From NCBI RefSeq assembly GCF_900104055.1, contig NZ_FNJQ01000027.1:1-50260 (forward strand): a stretch of DNA of 50,260 bases. The letters run 5' to 3'. Shown piece after piece: positions 26,387-34,571 of this stretch. A program made the position numbers and the translations under genes. Below the pieces are notes generated by a model that was given only the letters and a program-made list of their open reading frames with translations, had not been told where the DNA came from and made no database searches. Numbering within the stretch: position 1 is the first letter of the stretch; every line of letters starts with the position of its first letter. The stretch is from Pseudoselenomonas ruminantium. Its GTDB lineage: Bacteria; Bacillota; Negativicutes; Selenomonadales; Selenomonadaceae.

Positions 26387-27610
26387 ATGAATCTTTCCAT
26401 CAAAATCTTTATCGCTCTGGTACTCTCCGTCGTGGTGGGACTGATTGCTGGGGAACCGGCTCTGCCATTTATCAATTGGTGGATTGCCCCGATTGGTACC
26501 ATGTTCATCAATCTGATCAAGATGATGATCGTGCCGGTCGTCTTCTTCTCACTAGTGGTGGGGATGACCAGCCTGGGGGATACCAAGAAATTAGGACGTA
26601 TTGGTGCCAAGACTGTAGTCCTGTACTTGATGACTACGGCGGTAGCAATTCTGATTGGTTTCAGTGTTGCTGGTATTTTCAGCCCGGGGACGGGGTTGTC
26701 GCTGACCAGTGATGCAGCGGTGAAGGTCAAGGAAGCTCCGGGGCTCATGCAGGTTCTGGTAGCGATGATTCCTGCTAATCCCATTGATGCGATGGCTAAG
26801 GCTCAGATTCTGCCGGTTATTGTGTTCTCCTTGTTCGTTGGTATTGGTATTGTCCATGTGGGCGGCGAGCGGGCACAGCTTTTGATGAAGTTCTTTGACG
26901 CAGCTGCTGAAGTCTCCTATAAGATTATCGGTATCGTGATGCAGTTTGCACCGATTGGTGTATTTGCTCTGCTTTTGCCGGTTGTAGCGAAGAATGGTCC
27001 GGCAGTCCTGTTGCCGCTGATGTCTGTTATTGGCTGCGTAGCCATTGGCTGCCTGATTCATGCCGTAGTGGTGTATTCGTCTCTGGCCCGTGTCTGGGGC
27101 GGTCATACGCCAATGGAATTCTTCCGGGGCATGAGTGAGGCCATGATGATTGCTTTCACGACCTGTTCCAGTGCAGCAGCTTTGCCTATCAACATGAAGA
27201 ACTGTCAGGAGAAGCTGGGGGTATCCCGCGAGGTTTCCTCCTTCGTTCTGCCGCTGGGGGCTACCATCAATATGGATGGTACGGCTCTCTATATGGGTGT
27301 CTGCTCGCTCTTCATCGCGAATGTGTTTGGTATTGATCTGACCATGGGGCAGATGCTCATGATCATCCTGACGGGTACGCTGGCCTCCATTGGTACCGCT
27401 GGTGTTCCGGGCGCAGGCCTGATCATGCTGGCGATGGTACTGCAGACCGCTGGCCTGCCGTTGGAAGGTCTGGCCTTGGTAGCTGGTATCGACCGTGTGC
27501 TCGATATGTTCCGTACTTGCCTGAATATCACGGGTGATGGTGCTGTGACCATTGTCATGGATCAGGAAGAAAAGAAGCATGATAGAAATGTAGTTGGCGC
27601 ACAGGCATAA
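26387..27610 (+). CDS. Dicarboxylate/amino acid:cation symporter (DAACS/SDF family)
   Basis: Sodium- or proton-coupled uptake carrier of the GltP/DctA group, with eight membrane helices and two re-entrant loops. The first hairpin stretch is FTTCSSAAALPINM (related to the serine-rich motif) and the family NMDGT motif occurs in GATINMDGTALYMG; GTAGVPGAG marks the second loop. 407 residues from ATG 26387, which has AAAGGGAG upstream. Substrate (glutamate, aspartate, succinate or a neutral amino acid) is not certain. It has its own promoter and terminator, and a chemoreceptor gene follows. Confidence 0.92.
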   Translation: MNLSIKIFIALVLSVVVGLIAGEPALPFINWWIAPIGTMFINLIKMMIVPVVFFSLVVGMTSLGDTKKLGRIGAKTVVLYLMTTAVAILIGFSVAGIFSPGTGLSLTSDAAVKVKEAPGLMQVLVAMIPANPIDAMAKAQILPVIVFSLFVGIGIVHVGGERAQLLMKFFDAAAEVSYKIIGIVMQFAPIGVFALLLPVVAKNGPAVLLPLMSVIGCVAIGCLIHAVVVYSSLARVWGGHTPMEFFRGMSEAMMIAFTTCSSAAALPINMKNCQEKLGVSREVSSFVLPLGATINMDGTALYMGVCSLFIANVFGIDLTMGQMLMIILTGTLASIGTAGVPGAGLIMLAMVLQTAGLPLEGLALVAGIDRVLDMFRTCLNITGDGAVTIVMDQEEKKHDRNVVGAQA

Positions 27611-27624
27611 ACTGAATAACGTGC

Positions 27625-27667
27625 AAAAAGCATCTGACTGGTTCGTTGACCGGTCAGATGCTTTTTT
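27625..27667 (+). terminator. Rho-independent terminator after the symporter gene
   Basis: A long stem (AAAAAGCATCTGAC and its complement, with one bulged pair) around a short loop ends in six T at 27662-27667. Confidence 0.92.
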
Positions 27668-27774
27668 GTTTATAGCATAAATTTTTAGCAGGAATAGGGA
27701 TGCTCATGTCGAATAAGCAGAATTAGAAAGAAGAATCTTAATAATCGGATAAGGAATGGTTTGGAGGGATAGGC

Positions 27775-29550
27775 ATGTCGCTAAAGGGACGGTTCGTGAT
27801 AATGGTCATAGGCATCGCAGTGCTGACTACCATCTGTGTCAGTGCGGCGTTTATCATGAACCTGAAATCCGAGTCAGAACGGCAGGTCGCTGCGGTGAAG
27901 CAGACGATGATCGAAGATGTGGAACGGGAGCTCAAGATTGAAACCGAGACCGCTATATCCTTGATCAAACAGGTGTATGACCGGCAGCAAAAGGGGGAAC
28001 TGACGGAAGAGCAGGCACGAAAAGAAGCGGCTGATCTGGTGCGTAACCTGCGTTATGATGATGGCAAGGGTTACTTTTGGATTGATACATATGAAGGTGT
28101 CAACGTGGTGCTCTTAGGGCGTGACACTGAGGGAAAATCCCGTATCAATCTTACGGATCCTTCCGGCAAACAGTTTATCAAGGAAATGATTGAAAATGGC
28201 CGCAAGGATGGTGGTGGTTATACGGACCTGATGTTTGCTAAGCCTAATGAAACCACACCTTTGCCCAAACGCAATTATACGGCCACCTTTGCGCCCTACC
28301 AGTGGGTGTTGGGGACGGGCGTCTGGATTGACTATATTGACAGCCGGGTAGCCGAGGAACAGGCTGCGGCAGATGAAGCTTTCAAATCTACGCTGATCAA
28401 TACGGTGATCGTCAATCTTATCCTGTTGGTGATTTTCTCGGCATTAGGGATGCTGGCGGCTAAATCCATCGTCGGGCCATTGCATATCGTTACCGAACGC
28501 CTCGGCGTCATGGCCACCGGTGATTTGCGCGAAGACAACTCCCTGGAGGAAGTATTCCATCGTACGGACGAGATCGGGGAAATGAGCCGGGCCCTGCATA
28601 CATTGCAGTCCCATGTCAGCGAGATGATGCGGCAGATCATCGATTCCAGCCAGCAGGTGGCAGCTTCCAGCCAGCAGCTTACCAACAGTTCGGAACAGTC
28701 GGCAGAAGTCAGCGGTTCTGTAGCGGACAGCATTGTCAACGTGGCGGGCTCCTGCAGTGAGCAGTTCACGGAAGTTGAGAATGCCAGCACCAATATCGAG
28801 AGCCTGTCTGAGAGCATGGAACGCTTCAAGAAGACCATCGAACATGCCGGGAAAGTGGTAGCTGAAGCCAAAGGCCAGGCTGATAGCGGGGAAAAGGCTG
28901 TGACCGGTGCTGTGCGGCAGATGGAACTCATTGAGCAGTCCGTGAGCCAGTCGGCACAGGTTATTGAGGAATTGGGCAGAGAGTCCGATAAGATCGGCGC
29001 CATTGTGGATGCGATCTCCGAGATTGCTGAGCAGACGAACCTGTTGGCGCTCAATGCGGCGATTGAAGCTGCCCGTGCTGGCGAGCATGGCCGTGGCTTC
29101 GCGGTCGTGGCCGATGAAGTCCGGAAACTGGCCGAGCAGTCGAGCTCTTCGGCCGGAGAGATTTCCGGCCTGATCGGTTCCATTCAGGATAAGGCCCGCA
29201 ATGCCGTATCGGTCATGCAGGATGGCGTTTCCCAGGTACAAAATGGTGTGGGTGCCGTGAATGGTGCAGGTAACAGCTTCAAAGATATTGCCGGTATGGT
29301 CGAGCAGGTTGTGGAAGAGACGGCGGAGATGGAGCGTACGGTGGCAGGTTTGGCCCGCAATACCACGACCATCCATGAAGCGGTCAACAAGATCAGTGAG
29401 ATGAGCCGCAATGTGGCTTCCGAGGCGGAAACAGTATCGGCGGCTACGGAAGAGCAGACGGCCACGATGAACGAGATTGCCAGCGCCAGCCGCCGTCTTA
29501 CGGAAATGGCCAATGGCATGGAGTCCTCCGTGGAGAGATTCAAGATTTAA
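27775..29550 (+). CDS. Methyl-accepting chemotaxis protein with single Cache domain
   Basis: This chemoreceptor signals ligand binding to CheA/CheW. It has a membrane segment at about residues 7-28, a periplasmic sCache_2-type sensor domain (about 35-195, with [17 protein letters not shown] and [17 protein letters not shown]), a second membrane segment near 203-225, HAMP (226-280), and a signalling domain whose hairpin tip carries [20 protein letters not shown]. 591 residues. No C-terminal CheR-tethering pentapeptide is visible. GGAGGGATAG precedes the ATG. Cache domains of this group often bind small organic acids, so sensing a substrate of the neighbouring symporter is possible but unproven. 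Confidence 0.93.
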   Translation: MSLKGRFVIMVIGIAVLTTICVSAAFIMNLKSESERQVAAVKQTMIEDVERELKIETETAISLIKQVYDRQQKGELTEEQARKEAADLVRNLRYDDGKGYFWIDTYEGVNVVLLGRDTEGKSRINLTDPSGKQFIKEMIENGRKDGGGYTDLMFAKPNETTPLPKRNYTATFAPYQWVLGTGVWIDYIDSRVAEEQAAADEAFKSTLINTVIVNLILLVIFSALGMLAAKSIVGPLHIVTERLGVMATGDLREDNSLEEVFHRTDEIGEMSRALHTLQSHVSEMMRQIIDSSQQVAASSQQLTNSSEQSAEVSGSVADSIVNVAGSCSEQFTEVENASTNIESLSESMERFKKTIEHAGKVVAEAKGQADSGEKAVTGAVRQMELIEQSVSQSAQVIEELGRESDKIGAIVDAISEIAEQTNLLALNAAIEAARAGEHGRGFAVVADEVRKLAEQSSSSAGEISGLIGSIQDKARNAVSVMQDGVSQVQNGVGAVNGAGNSFKDIAGMVEQVVEETAEMERTVAGLARNTTTIHEAVNKISEMSRNVASEAETVSAATEEQTATMNEIASASRRLTEMANGMESSVERFKI

Positions 29551-29562
29551 GCGTATTGGAAC

Positions 29563-29590
29563 TTGCATTTTCTGCTTTAGGGCGTATAAT
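29563..29590 (+). promoter_or_regulatory. Promoter of the thi operon
   Basis: TTGCAT (29563-29568), 16 bases, TATAAT (29585-29590), just upstream of the TPP riboswitch. Confidence 0.65.
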
Positions 29591-29607
29591 GGAGGTAGAA
29601 CTTCATA

Positions 29608-29706
29608 GCAAGGGGAGCTTGCGGCGAGAGCACAGCAGGCTGAGAGGGGGCTCAAGGTCCCGACCCATAACCTGATTTGGATAATGCCAACGTAGGGATG
29701 TGCAAG
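29608..29706 (+). ncRNA. TPP riboswitch (THI element)
   Basis: The conserved core is visible: GGGGAGC at the 5' side, GGCTGAGAG, the ACCTGAT stretch, TGGATAATGCCAACGTAGGGA and the closing GATGTGC. It binds thiamine pyrophosphate and should shut off the thiS-thiG-thiH-tenI-thiF operon when TPP is plentiful. A terminator stem 20 bases downstream indicates transcriptional control. Confidence 0.95.
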
Positions 29707-29723
29707 TGAACTGTGTTTTTTAG

Positions 29724-29752
29724 GGACTGTCCGGAACGGGCAGTCCTTTTTT
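29724..29752 (+). terminator. Terminator forming the TPP riboswitch expression platform
   Basis: GGACTGTCC (29724-29732) and GGGCAGTCC (29738-29746) form a stem with one mismatch, followed by six T, between the riboswitch and thiS. Confidence 0.82.
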
Positions 29753-29775
29753 GTGGTGCAAAAGGGGGCGAATAT

Positions 29776-29970
29776 ATGGTGACAATCAATGGCAAAGCGG
29801 AGCAGGCTGCCGGCAGGAGTATTGCGGCATGGCTGGAGGCGGCAGGCTATGGCGGGCGGATGATCGCTGTGGAGTATAATGGGGAGATTATCTCCGCAGC
29901 GCAATATCCGCAGGTTATATTGCATGATGGTGATGTAGTGGAAATCGTCTGCTTTATGGGCGGTGGCTGA
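29776..29970 (+). CDS. thiS: Sulfur carrier protein ThiS
   Basis: A 64-residue ubiquitin-like protein whose C-terminal glycine is adenylated by ThiF and carries sulfur as a thiocarboxylate for thiazole formation by ThiG. It starts [13 protein letters not shown], has the family's [11 protein letters not shown]-like middle ([11 protein letters not shown]) and ends in FMGGG. The ATG at 29776 gives the right length and lies behind GGGGGCG. It is the first gene after the riboswitch. Confidence 0.93.
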   Translation: MVTINGKAEQAAGRSIAAWLEAAGYGGRMIAVEYNGEIISAAQYPQVILHDGDVVEIVCFMGGG

Positions 29971-29989
29971 TCTTATGGAGGCTGATACG

Positions 29990-30769
29990 ATGGAAAATAA
30001 TATGGAAGACTGTTGGGAATTAGCAGGACATAAATTTCACTCCCGTTTTATCTTAGGATCGGGCAAGTATTCGCTGAAACTTATTGAGGCGGCCGTAAAA
30101 GATGCTGGGACCGAGATTGTGACACTAGCCGTGCGCCGGGCCAACACGCAGGATAAGGAAAATATCCTGGACTACATACCGAAGCAGGTGACGCTTCTGC
30201 CGAATACGTCCGGAGCACGCAATGCCGAAGAGGCCGTGCGCATTGCTAGGCTGGCCCGGGCCATGGGCTGTGGGGATTTTGTCAAGATCGAAATCATGCG
30301 GGACAGCAAGTATCTGCTGCCGGATAACAGTGAAACCATCAAGGCCACGGAAATTTTGGCCAAGGAGGGTTTTGTTGTGCTGCCCTATATGTATCCGGAT
30401 CTCAATGTGGCCCGGGATTTGGTCAGTGCCGGGGCGGCTGCCGTGATGCCGCTCGCGGCGCCGATTGGCTCCAACAAGGGACTGGCCACGAAGGAATTCA
30501 TTCAGATCTTGATCGATGAAATCGACCTGCCCATTATCGTGGACGCGGGCATTGGAGCGCCGTCCCAGGCCTGTGAAGCGATGGAGATGGGAGCGGCGGC
30601 CATCATGGCCAATACGGCGCTGGCCACGGCGGGCAATCTGCCCCTGATGGCGGCGGCGTTCAAGGAGGCCATTGCCGCTGGGCGTAAAGCATATCTGTCC
30701 GGATTAGGACGGGTGCTCGTGCGCGGGGCTGAGGCTTCCGATCCCCTGACCGGGTTCCTGCATGATTAA
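29990..30769 (+). CDS. thiG: Thiazole synthase ThiG
   Basis: ThiG makes the thiazole phosphate ring from DXP, ThiS thiocarboxylate and dehydroglycine. The TIM-barrel protein shows [52 protein letters not shown] and [20 protein letters not shown] 29990 is chosen because GGAGG at 29977-29981 is eight bases upstream; this gives 259 residues, the normal length. Confidence 0.96.
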   Translation: MENNMEDCWELAGHKFHSRFILGSGKYSLKLIEAAVKDAGTEIVTLAVRRANTQDKENILDYIPKQVTLLPNTSGARNAEEAVRIARLARAMGCGDFVKIEIMRDSKYLLPDNSETIKATEILAKEGFVVLPYMYPDLNVARDLVSAGAAAVMPLAAPIGSNKGLATKEFIQILIDEIDLPIIVDAGIGAPSQACEAMEMGAAAIMANTALATAGNLPLMAAAFKEAIAAGRKAYLSGLGRVLVRGAEASDPLTGFLHD

Positions 30770-30781
30770 GGGGGGATTACG

Positions 30782-32047
30782 ATGACAGAAGCGAAGGAAG
30801 CAAACAGTTTTCTGGTGGATTCGGCGCGGCTGAGCGAAAAGGCTCTAGAGCGTAAGCATGAATTGGAGAACAATCCGGCGAGCCGCAAGAGTCCCCTGGC
30901 TTATTTCCCGGAAATGGAGCAGCTCGATTCCACGGTAGAGGCAGAAGTCCTCGCGGAAATGGAGGCTTATGATTACAACCGCTATACGGCAATTGATGTG
31001 CGGAGGGCACTTGACCATACGACCTGCTCGCAGGAGGATTTCAAGGCTTTGCTGTCACCGGCGGCAGCGCCATTCCTGGAGGAGATGGCAAGGCGTGCCC
31101 GGCAGGAGACCAGCCGTCACTTTGGCAATACGGTCTATCTTTTTACGCCGCTCTATATTGCCAATTACTGCGAGAATTACTGCGTGTACTGCGGCTTCAA
31201 CTGCTATAACGATATCCAGCGCCTGCAGCTTGATGAACAGCAGATTGAGCATGAGATGCAGGTGATTGCTGAAAGCGGCATGGAGGAAATCCTGATCCTG
31301 ACTGGGGAGAGCAAGGTCAAGAGCAGCATTGAATATATCGGCAAGGCCTGCCAGCTGGCGCGGAAGTATTTCCGCAATGTGGGGCTGGAAATCTATCCGG
31401 TCAATACGGAAGATTACCGTTACCTGCACGAATGTGGTGCCGATTATGTGACGGTCTTTCAGGAAACTTATGATCTCGAGCAGTATGAGAAACTGCATCT
31501 CCTGGGACATAAGCGCGTGTTCCCCTACCGCTTTGCGGCGCAGGAACGGGCTTTGCGCGGCGGCATGCGGGGCGTGGGCTTTTCGGCGCTGTTGGGGTTG
31601 GCAGATTTCCGCAAGGATGCGCTGGCTACGGCGCTGCATGTCTGGCATCTGCAAAGGCGTTATCCATGGGCGGAATTTTCCCTGTCCTGCCCGCGCCTGC
31701 GGCCCATTGTCAACAATGACAAGATCACACCGCAGGGCGTAGGCGAGCGGGAACTCTGTCAGGTGCTCTGCGCCTACCGCATCTTCCTGCCCTATGTGGG
31801 CATCACGGTGTCTTCGCGCGAGTCGGCTGCATTCCGCAACGGCATCGCCAAAATCTGCGCCACGAAGATTTCTGCCGGGGTGTCCACGGGTATTGGCGAC
31901 CATGAGGAGAAGTATGAAGGCCATCAGGAGGGAACACATGGTGATGAGCAGTTTGAGATTGCCGATAACCGCAGCATCGACACGATGTATGCAGATATGA
32001 GCAGCGAGGGGCTCCAGCCGGTGCTCAATGATTATGTCTATGTATGA
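30782..32047 (+). CDS. thiH: 2-iminoacetate synthase ThiH (radical SAM tyrosine lyase)
   Basis: ThiH cleaves tyrosine to dehydroglycine and p-cresol, the oxygen-independent route that replaces glycine oxidase ThiO in anaerobes. The radical-SAM cysteines are C130, C134 and C137 in NYCENYCVYCGF. Other family stretches are LLTGESKVKSSIEYI, ADYVTVFQETYDLEQYEKLH and SLSCPRLRP. 421 residues, longer than E. coli ThiH because of an N-terminal extension, as in other Firmicutes. GGGGGA precedes the ATG. Its 3' end overlaps the next gene by about 20 bases. Confidence 0.95.
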   Translation: MTEAKEANSFLVDSARLSEKALERKHELENNPASRKSPLAYFPEMEQLDSTVEAEVLAEMEAYDYNRYTAIDVRRALDHTTCSQEDFKALLSPAAAPFLEEMARRARQETSRHFGNTVYLFTPLYIANYCENYCVYCGFNCYNDIQRLQLDEQQIEHEMQVIAESGMEEILILTGESKVKSSIEYIGKACQLARKYFRNVGLEIYPVNTEDYRYLHECGADYVTVFQETYDLEQYEKLHLLGHKRVFPYRFAAQERALRGGMRGVGFSALLGLADFRKDALATALHVWHLQRRYPWAEFSLSCPRLRPIVNNDKITPQGVGERELCQVLCAYRIFLPYVGITVSSRESAAFRNGIAKICATKISAGVSTGIGDHEEKYEGHQEGTHGDEQFEIADNRSIDTMYADMSSEGLQPVLNDYVYV

Positions 32048-32633
32048 GCAGATGGATTGGCACAGGATTATTGCCGTGACCAATCGCCGGCTTTGTGCGG
32101 GAGATTTTTTGCGGCAGATAGAGTCGGTGGCCAGCCGCCAGCCCCGGGCCATAATCCTGCGGGAAAAGGATCTAAGTGCCAGGGAATACCGGGAACTGGC
32201 GCAGGCGGTGCAGGAAATCTGCCGCCCGCATGCAGTGCCATTGTACCTGCATAGTTTCCCGCAGGTGGCAATGGAGCTGCATGCGGCTGGCCTGCACCTT
32301 CCCCTGCCGCAGCTACGACAGTTATCCGCCGGCCAGCGGAAGGATTGGCGCGTGCTGGGAACTTCCTGTCATAGCGTGGTGGAGGTGCAGGAGGCAATTG
32401 CTTTAGGCTGTTCCTATATCGTAGCCGGCCATATCTACGCAACGGATTGCAAGCGGGGGCTGCCGGGCAGAGGTTTGGACTTCCTGCGGTCGGCCTGCCA
32501 GACGGCAGGAAATATGCCGGTCTATGCGATTGGCGGCATCACGCCGGAACGCTTGCCGGAGGTGTTGGCAGCAGGTGCTGCCGGAGCCTGTGTGATGAGT
32601 GGTATGATGAAGGAATCGGATTGGTGGAGGTGA
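32028..32633 (+). CDS. tenI: Thiazole tautomerase TenI (ThiE-like fold)
   Basis: The 201-residue TIM-barrel protein belongs to the ThiE/TenI family. The phosphate-binding end reads AGHIYATDCKRGLPGRGLDF and AIGGITPERLPEVLAAG then VMSGMM, which matches B. subtilis TenI (GHVFETDCKKGLEGRG) rather than thiamine-phosphate synthase, where GPIFPTxTK is expected. TenI turns the ThiG product into the aromatic thiazole carboxylate, which fits a thiazole-only operon. ILREKDLSAREY is shared by both families. The exact start is unclear: ATGs at 32028, 32034, 32040 and 32052 are all possible, and most overlap thiH. Confidence 0.8.
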   Translation: MIMSMYEQMDWHRIIAVTNRRLCAGDFLRQIESVASRQPRAIILREKDLSAREYRELAQAVQEICRPHAVPLYLHSFPQVAMELHAAGLHLPLPQLRQLSAGQRKDWRVLGTSCHSVVEVQEAIALGCSYIVAGHIYATDCKRGLPGRGLDFLRSACQTAGNMPVYAIGGITPERLPEVLAAGAAGACVMSGMMKESDWWR

Positions 32634-32637
32634 GTCT

Positions 32638-33396
32638 GTGCAGTTGAATACAGAAGAAAAGGAACGCTATGCGCGGCAGATCATGCTGCCGGATTTTGGC
32701 GAAGCGGGACAGGCGAAATTAAAAGCTGCCCGGGTGCTCGTGGTCGGTGCGGGCGGCCTGGGGTCGCCCGCGGCCTTTTATCTGGCTGCGGCCGGGATTG
32801 GCACGGTGGCTTTGGCGGACTTTGATCAGGTGGAGCTGTCCAATCTGCAACGTCAGCTTTTGCATACGACGGCAGATCTGGGGCGGCGCAAGATCGACAG
32901 CGGCAGGGAAAGTCTGCAGGCACTTAATCCTGCGGTACAGGTGCCTGTCTATGCAGAAAGAATAACGCAGGAATCCCTGCAGCATCTTTTGCAAAGCGAA
33001 CATTTCGATATGGTGGTGGACGCCGTGGATGATCCGCTGACGAAATTTGCCATCAATGATGCCTGCGTAAGAATGCAGGTGCCCTTTGTCCATGGGGGAA
33101 TCCTGCGGTATCAGGGACAGCTTATGACCTATGTGCCGGGAAGTCCCTGCCTGCGCTGTCTGTTCCCGGAGGCACCCAAAACAAATGGCGGCAAGAACGG
33201 CGTTTTAGGATCGGTGCCCGGCGTGATTGGCAGCCTGCAGGCCACGGAGGTTATCAAGTTCCTGCTCGGGATCGGAGAACTTTTGACCGGGCGTCTTGTG
33301 ACTTATGATTCTCTGGCGATGTCATTTCGTACGATAATGGTCCCGCAGCGTGTTCATTGTGTCTGTCAGGATATTGACAGGTCAGGGCGGGAATGA
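32638..33396 (+). CDS. thiF: ThiS adenylyltransferase ThiF (MoeB/E1-like)
   Basis: ThiF adenylates the ThiS C-terminus with ATP to prepare it for sulfur loading. The nucleotide-binding VLVVGAGGLGSPAAFYLA, the DFDQVELSNLQRQ stretch and VDAVDDPLTKFAINDAC are typical, as are the zinc cysteines in CLRCLFPE and CVC near the end. 252 residues from GTG 32638, with GGTGGAGG seven bases upstream. The closely related MoeB cannot be excluded on sequence alone, but the operon decides for ThiF. A promoter for the next gene lies inside its 3' end. Confidence 0.92.
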   Translation: MQLNTEEKERYARQIMLPDFGEAGQAKLKAARVLVVGAGGLGSPAAFYLAAAGIGTVALADFDQVELSNLQRQLLHTTADLGRRKIDSGRESLQALNPAVQVPVYAERITQESLQHLLQSEHFDMVVDAVDDPLTKFAINDACVRMQVPFVHGGILRYQGQLMTYVPGSPCLRCLFPEAPKTNGGKNGVLGSVPGVIGSLQATEVIKFLLGIGELLTGRLVTYDSLAMSFRTIMVPQRVHCVCQDIDRSGRE

Positions 33397-33402
33397 TACG
33401 AT
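33374..33402 (+). promoter_or_regulatory. Promoter of the serine acetyltransferase gene
   Basis: TTGACA (33374-33379), 17 bases, TACGAT (33397-33402), overlapping the last codons of thiF. Confidence 0.6.
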
Positions 33403-33420
33403 AATATGAGAGAAAACAGG

Positions 33421-33461
33421 ATGGTTTCAAATTCTGCTGCGGCAGTGTTTGAAGCCATTTT
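33421..33461 (+). promoter_or_regulatory. Leader stem-loop upstream of cysE
   Basis: ATGGTTTCAAA and TTTGAAGCCAT pair around an inner CTGC/GCAG helix, giving a long two-part hairpin followed by TTTTCG. It lies within the 5' leader and could be an attenuator. I do not recognise a known riboswitch or T-box here. Confidence 0.5.
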
Positions 33462-33493
33462 CGTATATGCATGGCAACAAAAAGGAGAACTTT

Positions 33494-34405
33494 ATGCAGG
33501 ATATTATCGGTCAGGATATCAAGGATATTACGCAGGACATATTGGCAGACTATGACAAGGCGCGCCATATCGACAAACTGGATGTATTCAACCAGCCGGA
33601 TACGAAGGTGATCTATGAGCTGATTGGGGAGATGAACCGGGTGGCTTATCCCGGCTATGTGAAAGATCCGCACTACCGCATCTACGATATCCGCAATAAC
33701 CTGTCCATGGTCATTGAGGATATCGCCTTCCGTCTGAACAAGCAGATTGCCATTGCCCTGCGTTATGGCATGAAACTGGATGAAGAGACGCTGGATGCTA
33801 CGCGGTCAGAGTCTCAGCGTATTACACTGGAATTTTTACGGCAGATTCCCAAGATCCGCGAATACCTGGCTACGGACGTGGAGGCCCTGTTCGATGGAGA
33901 TCCGGCAGCAGAGAGTGCCGATGAGATCATCTTTGCTTATCCTGGTCTCTATGCGGTGACGGTATTCCGCTTTGCCCATGAGCTCTATAAACTGGGTGTA
34001 CCGGTGATTCCCCGCATCATGACGGAGCTGGCGCATAGCAAGACGGGCATAGATATCAATCCCGGGGCGACCATCGGCAAATACTTCATGATTGACCATG
34101 GTACGGGCATCGTGATTGGAGAGACGACGGAAATCGGCGAGCATGTGAAGGTCTATCAGGGCGTGACCTTGGGCGCGCTTTCGACCTCCGGCGGCCGCAA
34201 GCTCTTCAACAAGAAGCGCCATCCGACCATCGAGGACAACGTGACCATCTATTCCGGGGCTTCAATCCTCGGCGGTGACACGGTGATCGGCAAGGGCTCG
34301 GTCATCGGGGGCAACGTGTTCCTGACGCATTCGGTGCCGCCGGAAACCCGTGTCAGCGTGAAGAATCAGGAGCTGCGCTATAATATGGGCAGCTGTGATT
34401 TGTGA
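33494..34405 (+). CDS. cysE: Serine O-acetyltransferase (EpsC/CysE type)
   Basis: Acetylates serine to O-acetylserine, the first step of cysteine synthesis. The N-terminal helical domain is long (about 170 residues, including IYDIRNNLSMVIEDIAFRLN), as in the EpsC subtype, and the C-terminal left-handed beta helix carries INPGATIGKYFMIDHGTGI followed by VIGETTEIGEHVK and LGALSTSGGRK. DHGTG holds the catalytic Asp-His pair. ATG 33494 has AAAGGAG upstream; 303 residues. It has its own promoter, but cysteine supply also feeds the thiazole sulfur made by the operon upstream. Confidence 0.94.
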   Translation: MQDIIGQDIKDITQDILADYDKARHIDKLDVFNQPDTKVIYELIGEMNRVAYPGYVKDPHYRIYDIRNNLSMVIEDIAFRLNKQIAIALRYGMKLDEETLDATRSESQRITLEFLRQIPKIREYLATDVEALFDGDPAAESADEIIFAYPGLYAVTVFRFAHELYKLGVPVIPRIMTELAHSKTGIDINPGATIGKYFMIDHGTGIVIGETTEIGEHVKVYQGVTLGALSTSGGRKLFNKKRHPTIEDNVTIYSGASILGGDTVIGKGSVIGGNVFLTHSVPPETRVSVKNQELRYNMGSCDL

Positions 34406-34451
34406 TATACAAATAAATAGATTTTCTTCCTATATTTCTGTCAATTCACAC

Positions 34452-34479
34452 TTGCGCTTTGTTCTCAGCGTGTTATAAT
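34452..34479 (+). promoter_or_regulatory. Promoter between cysE and dhaL
   Basis: TTGCGC (34452-34457), 16 bases, TATAAT (34474-34479). A terminator-like hairpin begins only about 13 bases after the expected transcription start. Confidence 0.55.
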
Positions 34480-34498
34480 GGTTAGGTGTGTATTTATA

Positions 34499-34529
34499 AA
34501 CTCATTGTTTCCCCATCAATGAGTTTTTT
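34499..34529 (+). terminator. Terminator hairpin ahead of dhaL
   Basis: AACTCATTG (34499-34507) pairs perfectly with CAATGAGTT (34517-34525), followed by a T-rich stretch. It either ends cysE transcripts or attenuates the dhaL promoter. Confidence 0.75.
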
Positions 34530-34571
34530 AATTTTTATTCTAATTTACTTTATGCAAGGAGTATGTGTGTT

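Noticed and set aside
27725-27765. A sigma-28 type flagellar promoter upstream of the chemoreceptor (TCGGATAA)
   Set aside because: The -10-like box matches only partly and no acceptable -35 lies at the expected distance.
28444-29925. Minus-strand frames opposite the chemoreceptor and the TPP riboswitch
   Set aside because: The receptor and riboswitch on the plus strand explain the sequence; the minus frames have no motifs.
32028-32633. Thiamine-phosphate synthase (thiE)
   Set aside because: The phosphate-loop region matches TenI and lacks the GPIFPTxTK motif of ThiE; the fold alone is shared.
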